DNA from: Gemmatimonadales bacterium
Lineage (GTDB): Bacteria; Gemmatimonadota; Gemmatimonadetes; Longimicrobiales; Gaopeijiaceae
NCBI GenBank assembly: GCA_007695225.1
Contig: REED01000143.1
Span: forward strand, 1-36,774
Direction: 5' to 3'
Length of the DNA: 36,774 bases
Under the pieces are notes generated by a model, which saw nothing but the letters and a program-made list of their open reading frames with translations, was not told the origin of the DNA and searched no databases. Both the position numbers and the translations under genes were made by a program. Shown piece by piece: positions 1-9,415 of the stretch. How positions within the stretch are numbered: position 1 is the stretch's first letter; the number at the start of each line of letters is the position of its first letter.

Positions 1-459
1 TCGTTGGGCCGCTTCACCGATGCTACCGCATCGCTTTCAGCGACCCGCCTCGACCCGGACCGCAAGACCCCTTCTCGGTGGTCCCTCTACTTCTTCAACA
101 GCCTTCTGGCGAGTGGAAGAAAGGCTTCCCCCGGATCAGGGACTCCACTGCTCCTGCTCGTGCTGGGCCCCGGAATCCGGTCGGGGTCTGCACACCCTCG
201 AATGGCAACCGTCATGCCAAGGGACGACCTGCCGGCCCGGGGACGCTATGCGCCCTCGTGTTCCCCCTGGCAACACTGAAAGAGGGGCGAGCCCGCAGAG
301 TCGGGCCCACCGGAGAAGGGGCCACGGGGTCTGGGGTGGGCAGTGGGCAGGATGCCAGCGCGGACGGCATTTTGCGCCATCCCGTCCATCAATGCCGATT
401 CATTGCAGGCCCCGGGGACGGACGGAAGGTCCGGCGAGAGGGGCGTGGAGTTCGCGGCC
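1..459. other. Stretch without a convincing gene
   Basis: I see no reading frame here with family-like composition, a good ribosome binding site or recognisable motifs. Short frames on the plus strand (for example 4-279) are rich in Pro, Arg and Ser in the way typical of shadow frames in GC-rich DNA. The segment lies downstream of the minus-strand propeller gene and may hold its terminator or the tail of a gene outside the window, but no clear hairpin with a T-run is visible. Confidence 0.4.
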
Positions 460-1881
460 TCAGCGTGGGGAGGGGGCGTCGACCGGAGGCTCCATCTTCC
501 AGAAGGCGATCCCGCCGGCCTGCTGACCCACGGGCACGACGGCCACCCGGTCCAGACGTTGCAGATCGTAGATATCCACCATGCCCGGCGCGGATCCAAC
601 ACCTTCGCTGGAAACGAAGGCGTATCGGCTGTCGGGAGAGACCACCACGCCATGGGCAACGGTGGTGGAGTTGTCGAAGGTGGCCCGGACCTCCCCGGTG
701 GCTGCGTCCAGGACCTGGAACTGCCCCCCCTGCTTCAGCGTGACCAGGAGGAGGGCGCCGTCGGGTGTCACCTCGACATTGTAGGGTCCACGCCCGGTGG
801 CGATCCGGCGGAGGAGGGTCCAGTCGCTGCGGTCCACCTCCAGGAGTTCGTCGGCCTTGTTGCAGGTCACGAATAGGCTCCGGTCGTCGGCGGAGGGCTG
901 GACCCAGGTGGGCGAGCAGCTGCTCGGAGCCATCAGGTGGCGAGGACCGGTGTATCCCACCTCTGCCGGGTCGGGAGACGGCCCTGCCGCACGTCTCTCC
1001 ACGCTGGGGCCCTCCATGACCGTCGGGGGATGGTGGCCGATGTGCGCTCCATGCCCCGCATGCTCCCCGCTGCCGCCAGGTCCGGGAGCGTGGTCCAGGC
1101 CCCCGTGCGTCTCCTGGACCCCGTGCCCCATGGCGTCGGCCGGGAGGGGCCCCTCCCTCCCCTGGGCGAGGGAGAAGCGTCGGGAGACCCGGAGGCTCCG
1201 GGTATCAATCTCCACGAGTTGATCGTCCATCATGCAGGTGGAGTAGTGGAAAGCCCCCCGGGCGTCGAAGCGGCTGCCATGTGGCATGGTGCAGGTGACG
1301 ATCCGCCCTACCTCCATGGGAGAGGGGGTGTAGACCACGGAAATCGTGGAGGGCACCATGTCCCCGTGGAGATTGAAGTTGACGGAGAAGGTATAGAGGC
1401 CGTCGGGGGTCACGTCGATGGAGGCCGGGAAGACCCCCAGCTCCACACCCGGCGCCACCAGGGAATCCGGACCCAGCTCGTACTTCCAGTACTTCCCGTC
1501 GGGGAAGCCGTGACCGGTGGTGAGGTGGAGGTACCGCCCGTCGGGAGAGATGACGAGCCCGTGGGGGCCTTCCATCTCCGCAGCCAGTTCCCCGACCCGG
1601 AAGGTATGCTCGACCCGCGCTCCCTGGGGACCCAGGTGGATGCGGTGAACCAGGTCGGCCGATTCGGCGCCGACGTAGACCCAGTAGTGGGCGTCGGGAG
1701 TCTCCCCCAGCAGGGACGGCTCGCCCGGGGCGGGTCCAGTGCCCTGAGCCGCCAGCGGCCGGGCCTCCATCACGAGAGGGAGGGCCAGCGCGAAGCAGGT
1801 GAAGAATGCGAGGAGGGCCCGCTCGTGCAGGGCCTTCCGGCGAAGGGCTCGCTTGCGCGCGGGGAATCCGTTCGGCATCAT
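460..1881 (-). CDS. Secreted YVTN-type beta-propeller protein
   Basis: A predicted 473-aa exported protein. The start is the first of two adjacent ATG codons at 1881; an AGGGGAG ribosome site lies about 9 nt upstream, and the frame further upstream is a shadow of the opposite gene. The N-terminus is strongly basic (residues 8-20) and followed by a hydrophobic stretch (21-37), with a likely cleavage site near LAAQ (about 46). The rest has recurring SPDGRY / TPDGLY / SPDSRY blade motifs (about residues 112, 158, 372 and 415), typical of YVTN/YncE-like seven-bladed propellers. A His-rich loop (about 253-284, about nine His) interrupts the propeller and could bind metal. It is transcribed divergently from the LVIVD gene at 1984. 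Family function is undefined, so I make no more specific call. Confidence 0.85.
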   Translation of the reverse strand: MMPNGFPARKRALRRKALHERALLAFFTCFALALPLVMEARPLAAQGTGPAPGEPSLLGETPDAHYWVYVGAESADLVHRIHLGPQGARVEHTFRVGELAAEMEGPHGLVISPDGRYLHLTTGHGFPDGKYWKYELGPDSLVAPGVELGVFPASIDVTPDGLYTFSVNFNLHGDMVPSTISVVYTPSPMEVGRIVTCTMPHGSRFDARGAFHYSTCMMDDQLVEIDTRSLRVSRRFSLAQGREGPLPADAMGHGVQETHGGLDHAPGPGGSGEHAGHGAHIGHHPPTVMEGPSVERRAAGPSPDPAEVGYTGPRHLMAPSSCSPTWVQPSADDRSLFVTCNKADELLEVDRSDWTLLRRIATGRGPYNVEVTPDGALLLVTLKQGGQFQVLDAATGEVRATFDNSTTVAHGVVVSPDSRYAFVSSEGVGSAPGMVDIYDLQRLDRVAVVPVGQQAGGIAFWKMEPPVDAPSPR

Positions 1882-1983
1882 CGGTCGATTCTCCCCTGGC
1901 GGGCGCCCTGCAGAATGGGCTGACCGCGGCCGGGACACTTGGTGGTCGTGGGTCTGTCCAGCACGGAAAGGGAGGGTCGCAGC
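1882..1983. promoter_or_regulatory. Divergent promoter region
   Basis: About 100 nt separate the starts of two oppositely oriented exported proteins, so both promoters should lie here. Ribosome binding sites are visible at each edge: AGGGGAG on the minus strand and GGGAGG before 1984. I could not pick convincing -35/-10 boxes. Shared regulation of the two propeller proteins is inference from the arrangement. Confidence 0.45.
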
Positions 1984-4044
1984 ATGATGATAGCACGGCG
2001 TCTCGCGTTCGGCATCACCAGGGGCACCAGGGGCGTATTCGCCCTGGCCCTCTTCTCCGTCCTGGCCCTTCCCGTCCTGGCCCTTCCCGCTCCGGCTTCC
2101 GCCCAGGAGCCGGTGGTGGTCCGCCTCGTGGCGGAACCGGCTGAACTCTCCCTGGCGGCGGGAACGGAGGCGGCCCTGCGGGTCACCGGCTACGACGCAG
2201 CCGGGGTCCCGGTGCCCGACGCGGAGATCCGGGTGGCGGCGCCCCGTCAAGCGCTCTTCTACGAGGACGGGATCATCCGGGCCTTCCTGGCCGGAGATCA
2301 CCTGGCGGTGGCGACCTGGTCCGGGGGCCCGGGGACCACTCCCCTGACCCTTGAGATCCCGGTCTCGGTGGGGTGGTCCGCCGTGACCCGCCTGGAGATC
2401 CAGGCCGATCCCGGGCGGCTCTACACCGGCGTGACCCTCGGCCATACCGTCGCAGCCTTCCATGACGACGATTCCCGTCGCCCGGGAGCCGTGCCGGATT
2501 GGAGCACCTCGGATCCCGCCGTAGCCACCGTGGACCGATTCGGGAACGTGAGCGCCCATGCTCCCGGCCGAGTCCGCGTGAGCGCCACCTTCGAGGGGGT
2601 GGAGGTCTCCCAGGGATACACCGTCCAGGAGAATCCCGTCACCGCCATCCAGATCACCATTCCCGAGGAAACGCTGGTCACCGGGGAGGTCATCCACCTC
2701 CGGGCGGAGGCCCGGGATGGAGAGGGTCGCCCGGTCCTGGATGCTCCCATTACCTGGAGCTACTCCTACATCCCCCATGACACCCTGGAGGCCCCCGGGG
2801 CGGCCGGGGTCATGGACTGGGGCCGCTTCGCCGCCAACCACCCGGGGCGCTACACCCTCCTGGCCCACTCAGGGAACACGGTGGCCCGGAAGGTCCTGGA
2901 GGTGAATGGCCGGGACGTGTGGCAGCGCTTCACCGTCACCGGCCGGGGCCCCATCACCAGCACCGCCACCTCGGACCTCTGGCCCTGGGAGGGGACGGAT
3001 GGCCGTGACTATGCGCTGGTGGGAACATGGGGAGGAGACGGCTGGGCCCTGGTCTTCGACATCACGGATCCGGCGAACATCTTCCGCACCGACTCGGTGC
3101 AGGTGGATGCCCGGACCATCAATGACGTGACGGTCTCCCCCTCGGCCCGGTACGGAGCGGTTTCACGGGAGGGAGCCTCGGATCGGGTGAACGGAGTCGT
3201 GATCCTGGACCTTTCCAATCCCGCACACCCCACCGTCGCCGCTGAGTTCAACCAGGAACTCACCGGGGGCGTGCACAATCTATTCGCCACCGACGACTAC
3301 CTCTTCGCCGTATCTGGGGGACAGAAGTACGTCATCATCGATATGACGGACATCTACAATCCCAGGTATGTCAGCGAGTACCGCCATCCCAACGCGAGAC
3401 TCCACGACCTGTGGGTGCACGACGGAATCGCCTACTCGGCCCAGGGCGGAGTGGGAATCGTCATTGTGGATGTGGGGAATGGGGGGTGGGGCGGGACCAT
3501 CGAGGAGCCGAAGCTCATCAACACCGTTCCCCTGAATTCGGGGCACGAGATCTTCCCCTATGTGCAGGAATCCACCGGCCGGGTCTATCTGTTCGCCGGG
3601 GACGAATTCATGAACCGGGCGGGTCGAACGTGGGAGGGAACCGACTACCGAGCCACCCTCGGGACTCCGGGAGGGATCGCCCAGACCTCGGGTGGCTACA
3701 CCCATATCGTGGACTTCACCGATCCCATGGCACCGCGAAAGGTGGCGCGCTATCACCTGGAGGACTACGGCACCCACGACATCATCGTGGAGAACGACAT
3801 CCTCTATCAGGCCTACTACGACGGTGGCGTGCGGATCGTGGACGTCTCGGGAGAACTCCTGGGCAACCTGGCGGAGCAGGGCCGCGAGATCGCCGTCTTC
3901 AAGCCCTACGATCCCGAAGGCTTCACGGCCAACGCCCCCTTCGTCATGAACGTGATGCCCTACAAGGGACACATCTTCTTCACGGACTTCAACTCCGGAC
4001 TCTGGGGCGCGAAGCTGGAGCCGCGGGCCAATATCGTCTTCTGA
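1984..4044 (+). CDS. Secreted protein with Ig-like domains and LVIVD repeats
   Basis: A predicted 686-aa exported protein. The start is the first of two ATGs at 1984, with GGGAGG about 8 nt upstream; an in-frame ATG at 1939 lacks such a site. A signal peptide (basic start, hydrophobic residues 18-36, cleavage after ASA at about 40) leads into two or three Ig-like (BIG2-type) domains at about 45-300, with phrases such as STSDPAVATVD and GNVSAHAPGRVRVSATF. Residues about 330-680 are an LVIVD-repeat beta-propeller, with recurring VVILDLSNPAHP-, IIDMTDIYNP-, HIVDFTDPMAP- and VRIVDVSG-like units. Likely an extracellular or outer-membrane-associated binding protein; no catalytic motif is seen. The signal peptide is encoded in part by a 15-bp tandem duplication (2059-2088), giving VLALPVLALP. 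Confidence 0.88.
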   Translation: MMIARRLAFGITRGTRGVFALALFSVLALPVLALPAPASAQEPVVVRLVAEPAELSLAAGTEAALRVTGYDAAGVPVPDAEIRVAAPRQALFYEDGIIRAFLAGDHLAVATWSGGPGTTPLTLEIPVSVGWSAVTRLEIQADPGRLYTGVTLGHTVAAFHDDDSRRPGAVPDWSTSDPAVATVDRFGNVSAHAPGRVRVSATFEGVEVSQGYTVQENPVTAIQITIPEETLVTGEVIHLRAEARDGEGRPVLDAPITWSYSYIPHDTLEAPGAAGVMDWGRFAANHPGRYTLLAHSGNTVARKVLEVNGRDVWQRFTVTGRGPITSTATSDLWPWEGTDGRDYALVGTWGGDGWALVFDITDPANIFRTDSVQVDARTINDVTVSPSARYGAVSREGASDRVNGVVILDLSNPAHPTVAAEFNQELTGGVHNLFATDDYLFAVSGGQKYVIIDMTDIYNPRYVSEYRHPNARLHDLWVHDGIAYSAQGGVGIVIVDVGNGGWGGTIEEPKLINTVPLNSGHEIFPYVQESTGRVYLFAGDEFMNRAGRTWEGTDYRATLGTPGGIAQTSGGYTHIVDFTDPMAPRKVARYHLEDYGTHDIIVENDILYQAYYDGGVRIVDVSGELLGNLAEQGREIAVFKPYDPEGFTANAPFVMNVMPYKGHIFFTDFNSGLWGAKLEPRANIVF

Positions 4045-4103
4045 AGGGCTCCAACGAAGATCCAGGGCCGCCCCCCCCTTACTCCCTTCGGGTTGGGGCG
4101 GCA

Positions 4104-4129
4104 GGGAGCCCCCTCGGTCGTTGGCTCCC
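4104..4129 (+). terminator. Possible terminator hairpin after LVIVD gene
   Basis: GGGAGCC (4104-4110) pairs with GGCTCCC (4123-4129) across a 12-nt loop, 60 nt downstream of the stop of the LVIVD-repeat gene. There is no T-run, so this is a weak call. Confidence 0.25.
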
Positions 4130-5086
4130 CTCGACGTAGCTCTCGCTATGCCTGCGGGTCACCGCCTCCCGAAAGTCCGTCCGGCGGAAGGCTTCCTCCA
4201 GTTCGGGGGTGGCGGGGGCGGCGGCCCGCACCGGAGCGCTTCCCGGCGTGGGGAAGAAGAGCGCGCCTTCTCCCGCCAATCCCGGAGCCCGGAGGGCGGG
4301 GCGGGCGGGAGGACAAGGCGGTTCCGGGGAATGGTCAGGGGGATGGGCAGGCTCGGACGGGGGGGCGGGGGGATGGGGATTCCTCACCTGGATCCCGAGG
4401 ACCGTGGGGCCATCCAGAACCACACGGGGAGATCCCCCAGGCGGGTAGGCGTCTCCCCCGTCGCCCTCCCTATCCCAGGATCCCGCCAACGCCGCCTGGT
4501 GGGCCGGGACGGTTGGGTCCCCCTCGTGCCGTGCTCGTGCCGTGCTCGTGGAGATCAAGAGCCGAGCGAAGGTCCAATTCCTCAGGGGAGCGGGTGTCCT
4601 GTCCCCCGCTGGACTCCAGGGCGTGCTGGAGTCGCTCCCTGAGGGCCCCGGCGCTGAAAAGATAGAACAAGAGTTCTAGTTCGACTTGTCTCCGCAGCAC
4701 GACGTGGGCATGGGCAGATGGGCCTGGAGACGCTCCAGGGCCTCCGCGACCGTTGATGCAGCATCCAGGACCGTTGCGGGGGTCAACATGTGATCACGAG
4801 GAGCTCTCGCGGTGTGGGCCTGCTCCACGACCCGGCTCGGGAACCTGGATGGGAAAGCGTGCCCACCGGGCGAGGAAAGGGGAGAGTGGATTCTCCTAAG
4901 TACATCGGGCCCCGAGCCCGGGCAAGGAGTTCCCAGCCGAGCACAACGAACCCACGCGTTTCGGTGCACCGGGAGCCCACACCCGCGCGCCCCCGGGGCC
5001 TTGCTGAACCGGGCGTGGCGAACCTACTCTCCCGACCCGCCGCCTCTCCGGCCTCCTCCCTGGCGCCAACGGGCTCCGCCCCCCGG

Positions 5087-5129
5087 GGAACGGTGCCCCG
5101 GGACCGTTCCCCCCAGGTGGCACCGTTCC
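5087..5129. promoter_or_regulatory. Inverted-repeat operator-like site before flavoenzyme gene
   Basis: The 11-bp arm GGAACGGTGCC (5087-5097) is matched exactly in inverted orientation by GGCACCGTTCC (5119-5129). An extra half-site, ACCGTTCC, lies at 5103-5110, forming its own 8+8 bp inverted repeat with 5087-5094. So one motif occurs three times within 43 bp, ending 19 nt before the start codon at 5149. No T-run follows, so an operator or leader structure is more likely than a terminator. The binding protein is unknown. Confidence 0.5.
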
Positions 5130-5148
5130 AACACAGGATTCCCAATCC

Positions 5149-6525
5149 ATGCCTGAACGCCTTCTCGTCATTGGTGGAGACGCCGCCGGTATGAGCGCCG
5201 CTTCCCAGGCCCGACGACGACGCCCCGCCGAGGAACTCGAGATCATCGCCTTCGAGCGCGGACGGTTCACCTCCTACGCCGCCTGCGGCATTCCCTACCT
5301 CCTCGGGGGGCTTGTGGAGGATGCGGAGCGTCTGGTGGCCCGGACCCCCCAGGTCTTCCGCGATCGCTTCCAGATCGATGCCCGGACGGGTCACGAGGTG
5401 GTGGAAATCGACACCGGGGCCGGCCGGATCCGGGTTCGGGAGGTAGGTACGGGAAAGGAATACCAGGAAGCGTGGGACCAACTGGTGGTGGCGGTGGGTG
5501 CGGAGCCGCTCCGGCCTCCCATACCGGGAATCGACGCCCAGGGAATCTTCGGGGTGCAGACGCTGGAGGATGGCCTCGCGGTCGAGCGTGCCTTGGCGGA
5601 TGACCCCAAGAATGCCGTGGTGGTGGGAGGGGGCTACATCGGACTGGAGATGGCGGAGGCCATGGTGATGCGCGGCCTGAACGTCACCCTGGTGGAGCAG
5701 GCACCCCAGCCCATGCGAACCCTGGACCCGGAGATGGGGGCCCTCGTGGCCGACGCCCTGCGAGAGGTGGGCGTGGAACTGCGCCTGGGAGAGACGGTGG
5801 ATGCCTTCGAGACCCGTGGCGGGCGGGTGACGGGCGTCTCCACGGGTGAGGGTGTGATCCCCGCCGACGTCGTGATCCTGGGGTTGGGCACCCGGCCCCG
5901 GAGTGCCCTCGCCCGGGAAGCGGGCATCCCGGTGGGGGAGACCGGTGGGATCTGCACCGACCTCCGGATGCGCAGCCAGGTGGAAGGGGTGTGGGCCGCC
6001 GGGGACTGCATCGAGACCTTTCACAGGGTATCCCGAAACCCCGTGGCCATCGCCCTGGGCACCCATGCCAACAAGCAGGGCCGGATAGCCGGAATCAACC
6101 TGGGCGGGGGGTATGCCACCTTCCCCGGCGTGGTGGGCACGGCGGTCTCGAAGATCTGCGCCGTGGAGGTGGCGCGCACCGGCCTCAATGAGTCGGAGGC
6201 CACGGAGGCGGGGTTCGCGTTCGAATCGGTGACCGTGGAATCCACCACCCGGGCGGGATACTACCCCGGGGCGAAGCGCATGAAGACGAAGCTCCTGGCG
6301 GAACAGGGGTCCGGCCGACTCCTGGGAGGACAGATCGTTGGGTTGGAAGGCGCAGCGAAGCGCATCGACGTCGTGGCGGCCTGCCTCTGGAACGAGATGA
6401 CGGTAGATGAGATGCAGGGAATGGATCTCTCCTACGCCCCCCCCTTCTCCCCGGTCTGGGATCCGGTGCTCATCACGGCGCGGAAGGCGGCGGAGCGGGT
6501 TCAGGCGTCGCGGGGCGGCCGGTGA
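5149..6525 (+). CDS. CoA-disulfide reductase-type FAD/NAD(P) oxidoreductase
   Basis: A 458-aa pyridine nucleotide-disulfide oxidoreductase of the single-cysteine branch (CoA-disulfide reductase, NADH oxidase/peroxidase, Nox-like). It opens with an FAD-binding loop, VIGGDAAGMSAAS (7-19), and carries the redox cysteine in SYAACGIPYL (Cys46). The NAD(P) loop VVVGGGYIGLEMAEAM lies at about residues 157-172 and a second FAD contact (AAGDCIE) near 285. The C-terminus has the YAPPFSPVWDPV segment typical of the dimerisation domain in this branch. Such enzymes reduce CoA disulfide, related low-molecular thiol disulfides or polysulfide with NAD(P)H; the sequence alone does not decide the substrate. 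The start at 5149 lies just after the inverted repeat. It stands alone as a transcription unit as far as I can see. Confidence 0.9.
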   Translation: MPERLLVIGGDAAGMSAASQARRRRPAEELEIIAFERGRFTSYAACGIPYLLGGLVEDAERLVARTPQVFRDRFQIDARTGHEVVEIDTGAGRIRVREVGTGKEYQEAWDQLVVAVGAEPLRPPIPGIDAQGIFGVQTLEDGLAVERALADDPKNAVVVGGGYIGLEMAEAMVMRGLNVTLVEQAPQPMRTLDPEMGALVADALREVGVELRLGETVDAFETRGGRVTGVSTGEGVIPADVVILGLGTRPRSALAREAGIPVGETGGICTDLRMRSQVEGVWAAGDCIETFHRVSRNPVAIALGTHANKQGRIAGINLGGGYATFPGVVGTAVSKICAVEVARTGLNESEATEAGFAFESVTVESTTRAGYYPGAKRMKTKLLAEQGSGRLLGGQIVGLEGAAKRIDVVAACLWNEMTVDEMQGMDLSYAPPFSPVWDPVLITARKAAERVQASRGGR

Positions 6526-6537
6526 AGAAGGAGACGG

Positions 6538-6551
6538 GCCTTCTAGAAGGC
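6538..6551. promoter_or_regulatory. 14-bp perfect palindrome upstream of gdhA
   Basis: GCCTTCTAGAAGGC is a perfect palindrome 12 nt after the flavoenzyme stop. A TATGAT hexamer at 6557-6562 resembles a -10 box, but I see no good -35. With no loop it would form a poor RNA terminator, so an operator for the gdhA unit is the more natural reading. The rest of the 240-nt gap before gdhA shows nothing recognisable. Confidence 0.35.
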
Positions 6552-6759
6552 GCCGGTATGATCGCAGGCGAGGAGAGCCGGCGGCCTCGTCGAGGATGAG
6601 GCAGGAGGTGTTGGTTTCCCTGACTCCCCTTTTCCAAACCGTGTCCAGCACCAGGGCCGATCAAGCCTTTGCGCGGGTCGTGCGAAGAGAGATCTTTGAG
6701 CGGTTCCGGCATTTCAGCCAGGAGCCGGCCAACCGATACCCTGCACCTCCACCCCGTGA

Positions 6760-8118
<1,359 letters not shown>

Positions 8119-8146
8119 GTCCGGGACCGGCGGCGGAGGGCGTGGC

Positions 8147-9064
8147 GTGATCGCGACCTCTCCAGAAGCCTTTGGGGAAGCCCTGACGAGGCTTCCCCTC
8201 TCGGCGGAACCCCCGCCCACCATGCGCAGTGCGCTTCTGGTGAGCCCCCGCCAGTTTCGGCTGATTCCAGGTTCTTCTCCGGACAACCGTTACGTCCAGT
8301 GGGACGCCTCGGTGGACACGGAACGGGCCCTGGCGCAGCACCGAGCACTGGCCGAGACCCTCGGACGTCTGGGGCTTGTGGTCCACCTTATCCCGGGCCA
8401 CCCCGAGCTCCCTGACGGGGTCTTTCCCAACAACGTCTTCGCCACCATCCCCGGCCGCCTGGTGGTGGGCTCCATGCGTCATCCCGTTCGGCAGGGAGAG
8501 AGTGACCGAGAGGAGATCCGCGCCCTCTTCCGCGACGAACTGGGATACGAGCTCAGGGACCTCTCCCGTTCCGGGGTGGTGGCGGAGATGACGGGGCCCC
8601 TGGTCATCGACCGGGCCCGGGGAATTGGCTACTGCGGGATGACGGAGCGGGTGGATGAGGCCGGTTGCGAGGCCATGCACCATGCCCTGGCGCTTCGCCT
8701 GACCTTCCGTTTCGATCTCCACCCGGGTGAGTACCACACCAACGTGGTCATGGCGATCCTGGCGGGGCGGGTGGCGGTGCTCCACGCCCCTTCGTTCATG
8801 GATCCCCGGGTGCCGGAAGAGATCGCACGGGTCTACCCCGGACGGACCCTTCTCCTTGAGGAGGAGGAGAAGCTGGCCTTCGCCGGGAACTGCATCTCCG
8901 TCACCCCTCGGGACGTTCTCATGAGCGCCACCGCTCGGGGTGCCCTCAGGCCCTCCTCGGTGGCCTTCCTGGAGCGGGAGGGGTTTCGCATCCATGCCGT
9001 GGAGGTGAGCGAGCTGGAGAAGGCCGGCGGAAGCGTCCGCTGCATGGTGGCGGAGATCTTCTGA
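8147..9064 (+). CDS. Amidinotransferase-fold hydrolase (DDAH/CtlX-like)
   Basis: A 305-aa member of the arginine deiminase / dimethylarginine dimethylaminohydrolase superfamily. The GTG at 8147 is chosen because GGAGG lies 7 nt upstream; an ATG at 8222, just before the conserved SALLVSPRQF, is an alternative. Family landmarks are FPNN (93-96), the HPGEYHTNVV segment with likely catalytic His197, the GNCISVTP strand near 248, and the catalytic cysteine in GGSVRCM (Cys299). Relatives hydrolyse methylated arginines or citrulline; the FPNN form resembles proteins annotated as citrulline-utilisation hydrolases. Exact substrate cannot be read from sequence. It sits 28 nt after gdhA, likely in the same operon. 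Confidence 0.85.
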   Translation: MIATSPEAFGEALTRLPLSAEPPPTMRSALLVSPRQFRLIPGSSPDNRYVQWDASVDTERALAQHRALAETLGRLGLVVHLIPGHPELPDGVFPNNVFATIPGRLVVGSMRHPVRQGESDREEIRALFRDELGYELRDLSRSGVVAEMTGPLVIDRARGIGYCGMTERVDEAGCEAMHHALALRLTFRFDLHPGEYHTNVVMAILAGRVAVLHAPSFMDPRVPEEIARVYPGRTLLLEEEEKLAFAGNCISVTPRDVLMSATARGALRPSSVAFLEREGFRIHAVEVSELEKAGGSVRCMVAEIF

Positions 9065-9415
9065 GCGTTGGGCGGGCGGATAGCTCTGGGCGGGCCCCGC
9101 GGCTCTGGGTGGGCCTCGCCCAGAAGTCCACGAGCCCCTCCCTTTGCTTCTCGCGTCGACTTCCGAAGGTCGGAAGGCAGTCCTTTCGTTCCCCGCTCTT
9201 GTGTCCATCCGTCGACGGACGCATTATGCCTGTCCTTCAGGGTTCGGACCCGGATTCTTCCGCCCCTGTCCAGTTGCCCGGTCGCGAGCTTTCCGGGCGG
9301 CACATTTGCAAGATTCGGCTCGGCCGGCCCAGTCGGGGATCCCTCCCCAGGGTGCCGGTGGCAGCGTAGGGGAGAACTCTCCCTAGCCGGTTGGTCCCGC
9401 ACTCCAGTATCCATC
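9065..9415 (+). promoter_or_regulatory. Promoter and leader region of the SARP-amidase unit
   Basis: This 351-nt gap holds no convincing gene. A promoter-like pair, TTGTGT (9199-9204) and CATTAT (9222-9227), has 17-bp spacing. The spacer contains a 12-bp perfect palindrome, TCCGTCGACGGA (9208-9219). A second inverted repeat, CTTCCGA-AGG-TCGGAAG (9160-9176), lies about 25 bp upstream of the -35. The arrangement suggests a repressor or autoregulatory site overlapping the promoter. The promoter call is by consensus resemblance only. Confidence 0.4.

Larger units (their letters stand above)
4045..5148. other. Intergenic region with possible decayed coding traces
   Basis: About 1.1 kb without a confident gene. 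On the minus strand three short stretches look protein-like but are in different frames: 4789 to 4676 (MLTPATVLDAASTVAEALER...), about 4700 to 4530 (LRRQVELELLFYLFSAGAL...), and part of 4558 to 4079 (VVLDGPTVLGIQV and ELEEAFRRTDFREAV). They could be remnants of one frameshifted gene, small overlapping genes, or chance. An 11-bp tandem repeat (ctcgtgccgtg, 2.5 copies, 4523-4550) lies where the second and third stretches meet. A weak inverted repeat sits at 4104-4129, and a strong one at 5087-5129. Confidence 0.35.

Noticed and set aside
1882..2868. N-terminal extension of the minus-strand propeller protein up to an 802-aa form
   Set aside because: It would run antisense through the signal peptide and Ig domains of the 1984 gene, and would bury a good signal peptide behind 329 residues of shadow-like sequence.
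9068..9415. N-terminal extension of the SARP regulator to 466 aa
   Set aside because: The extra residues lack domain character, and the typical SARP opening begins at 9416.
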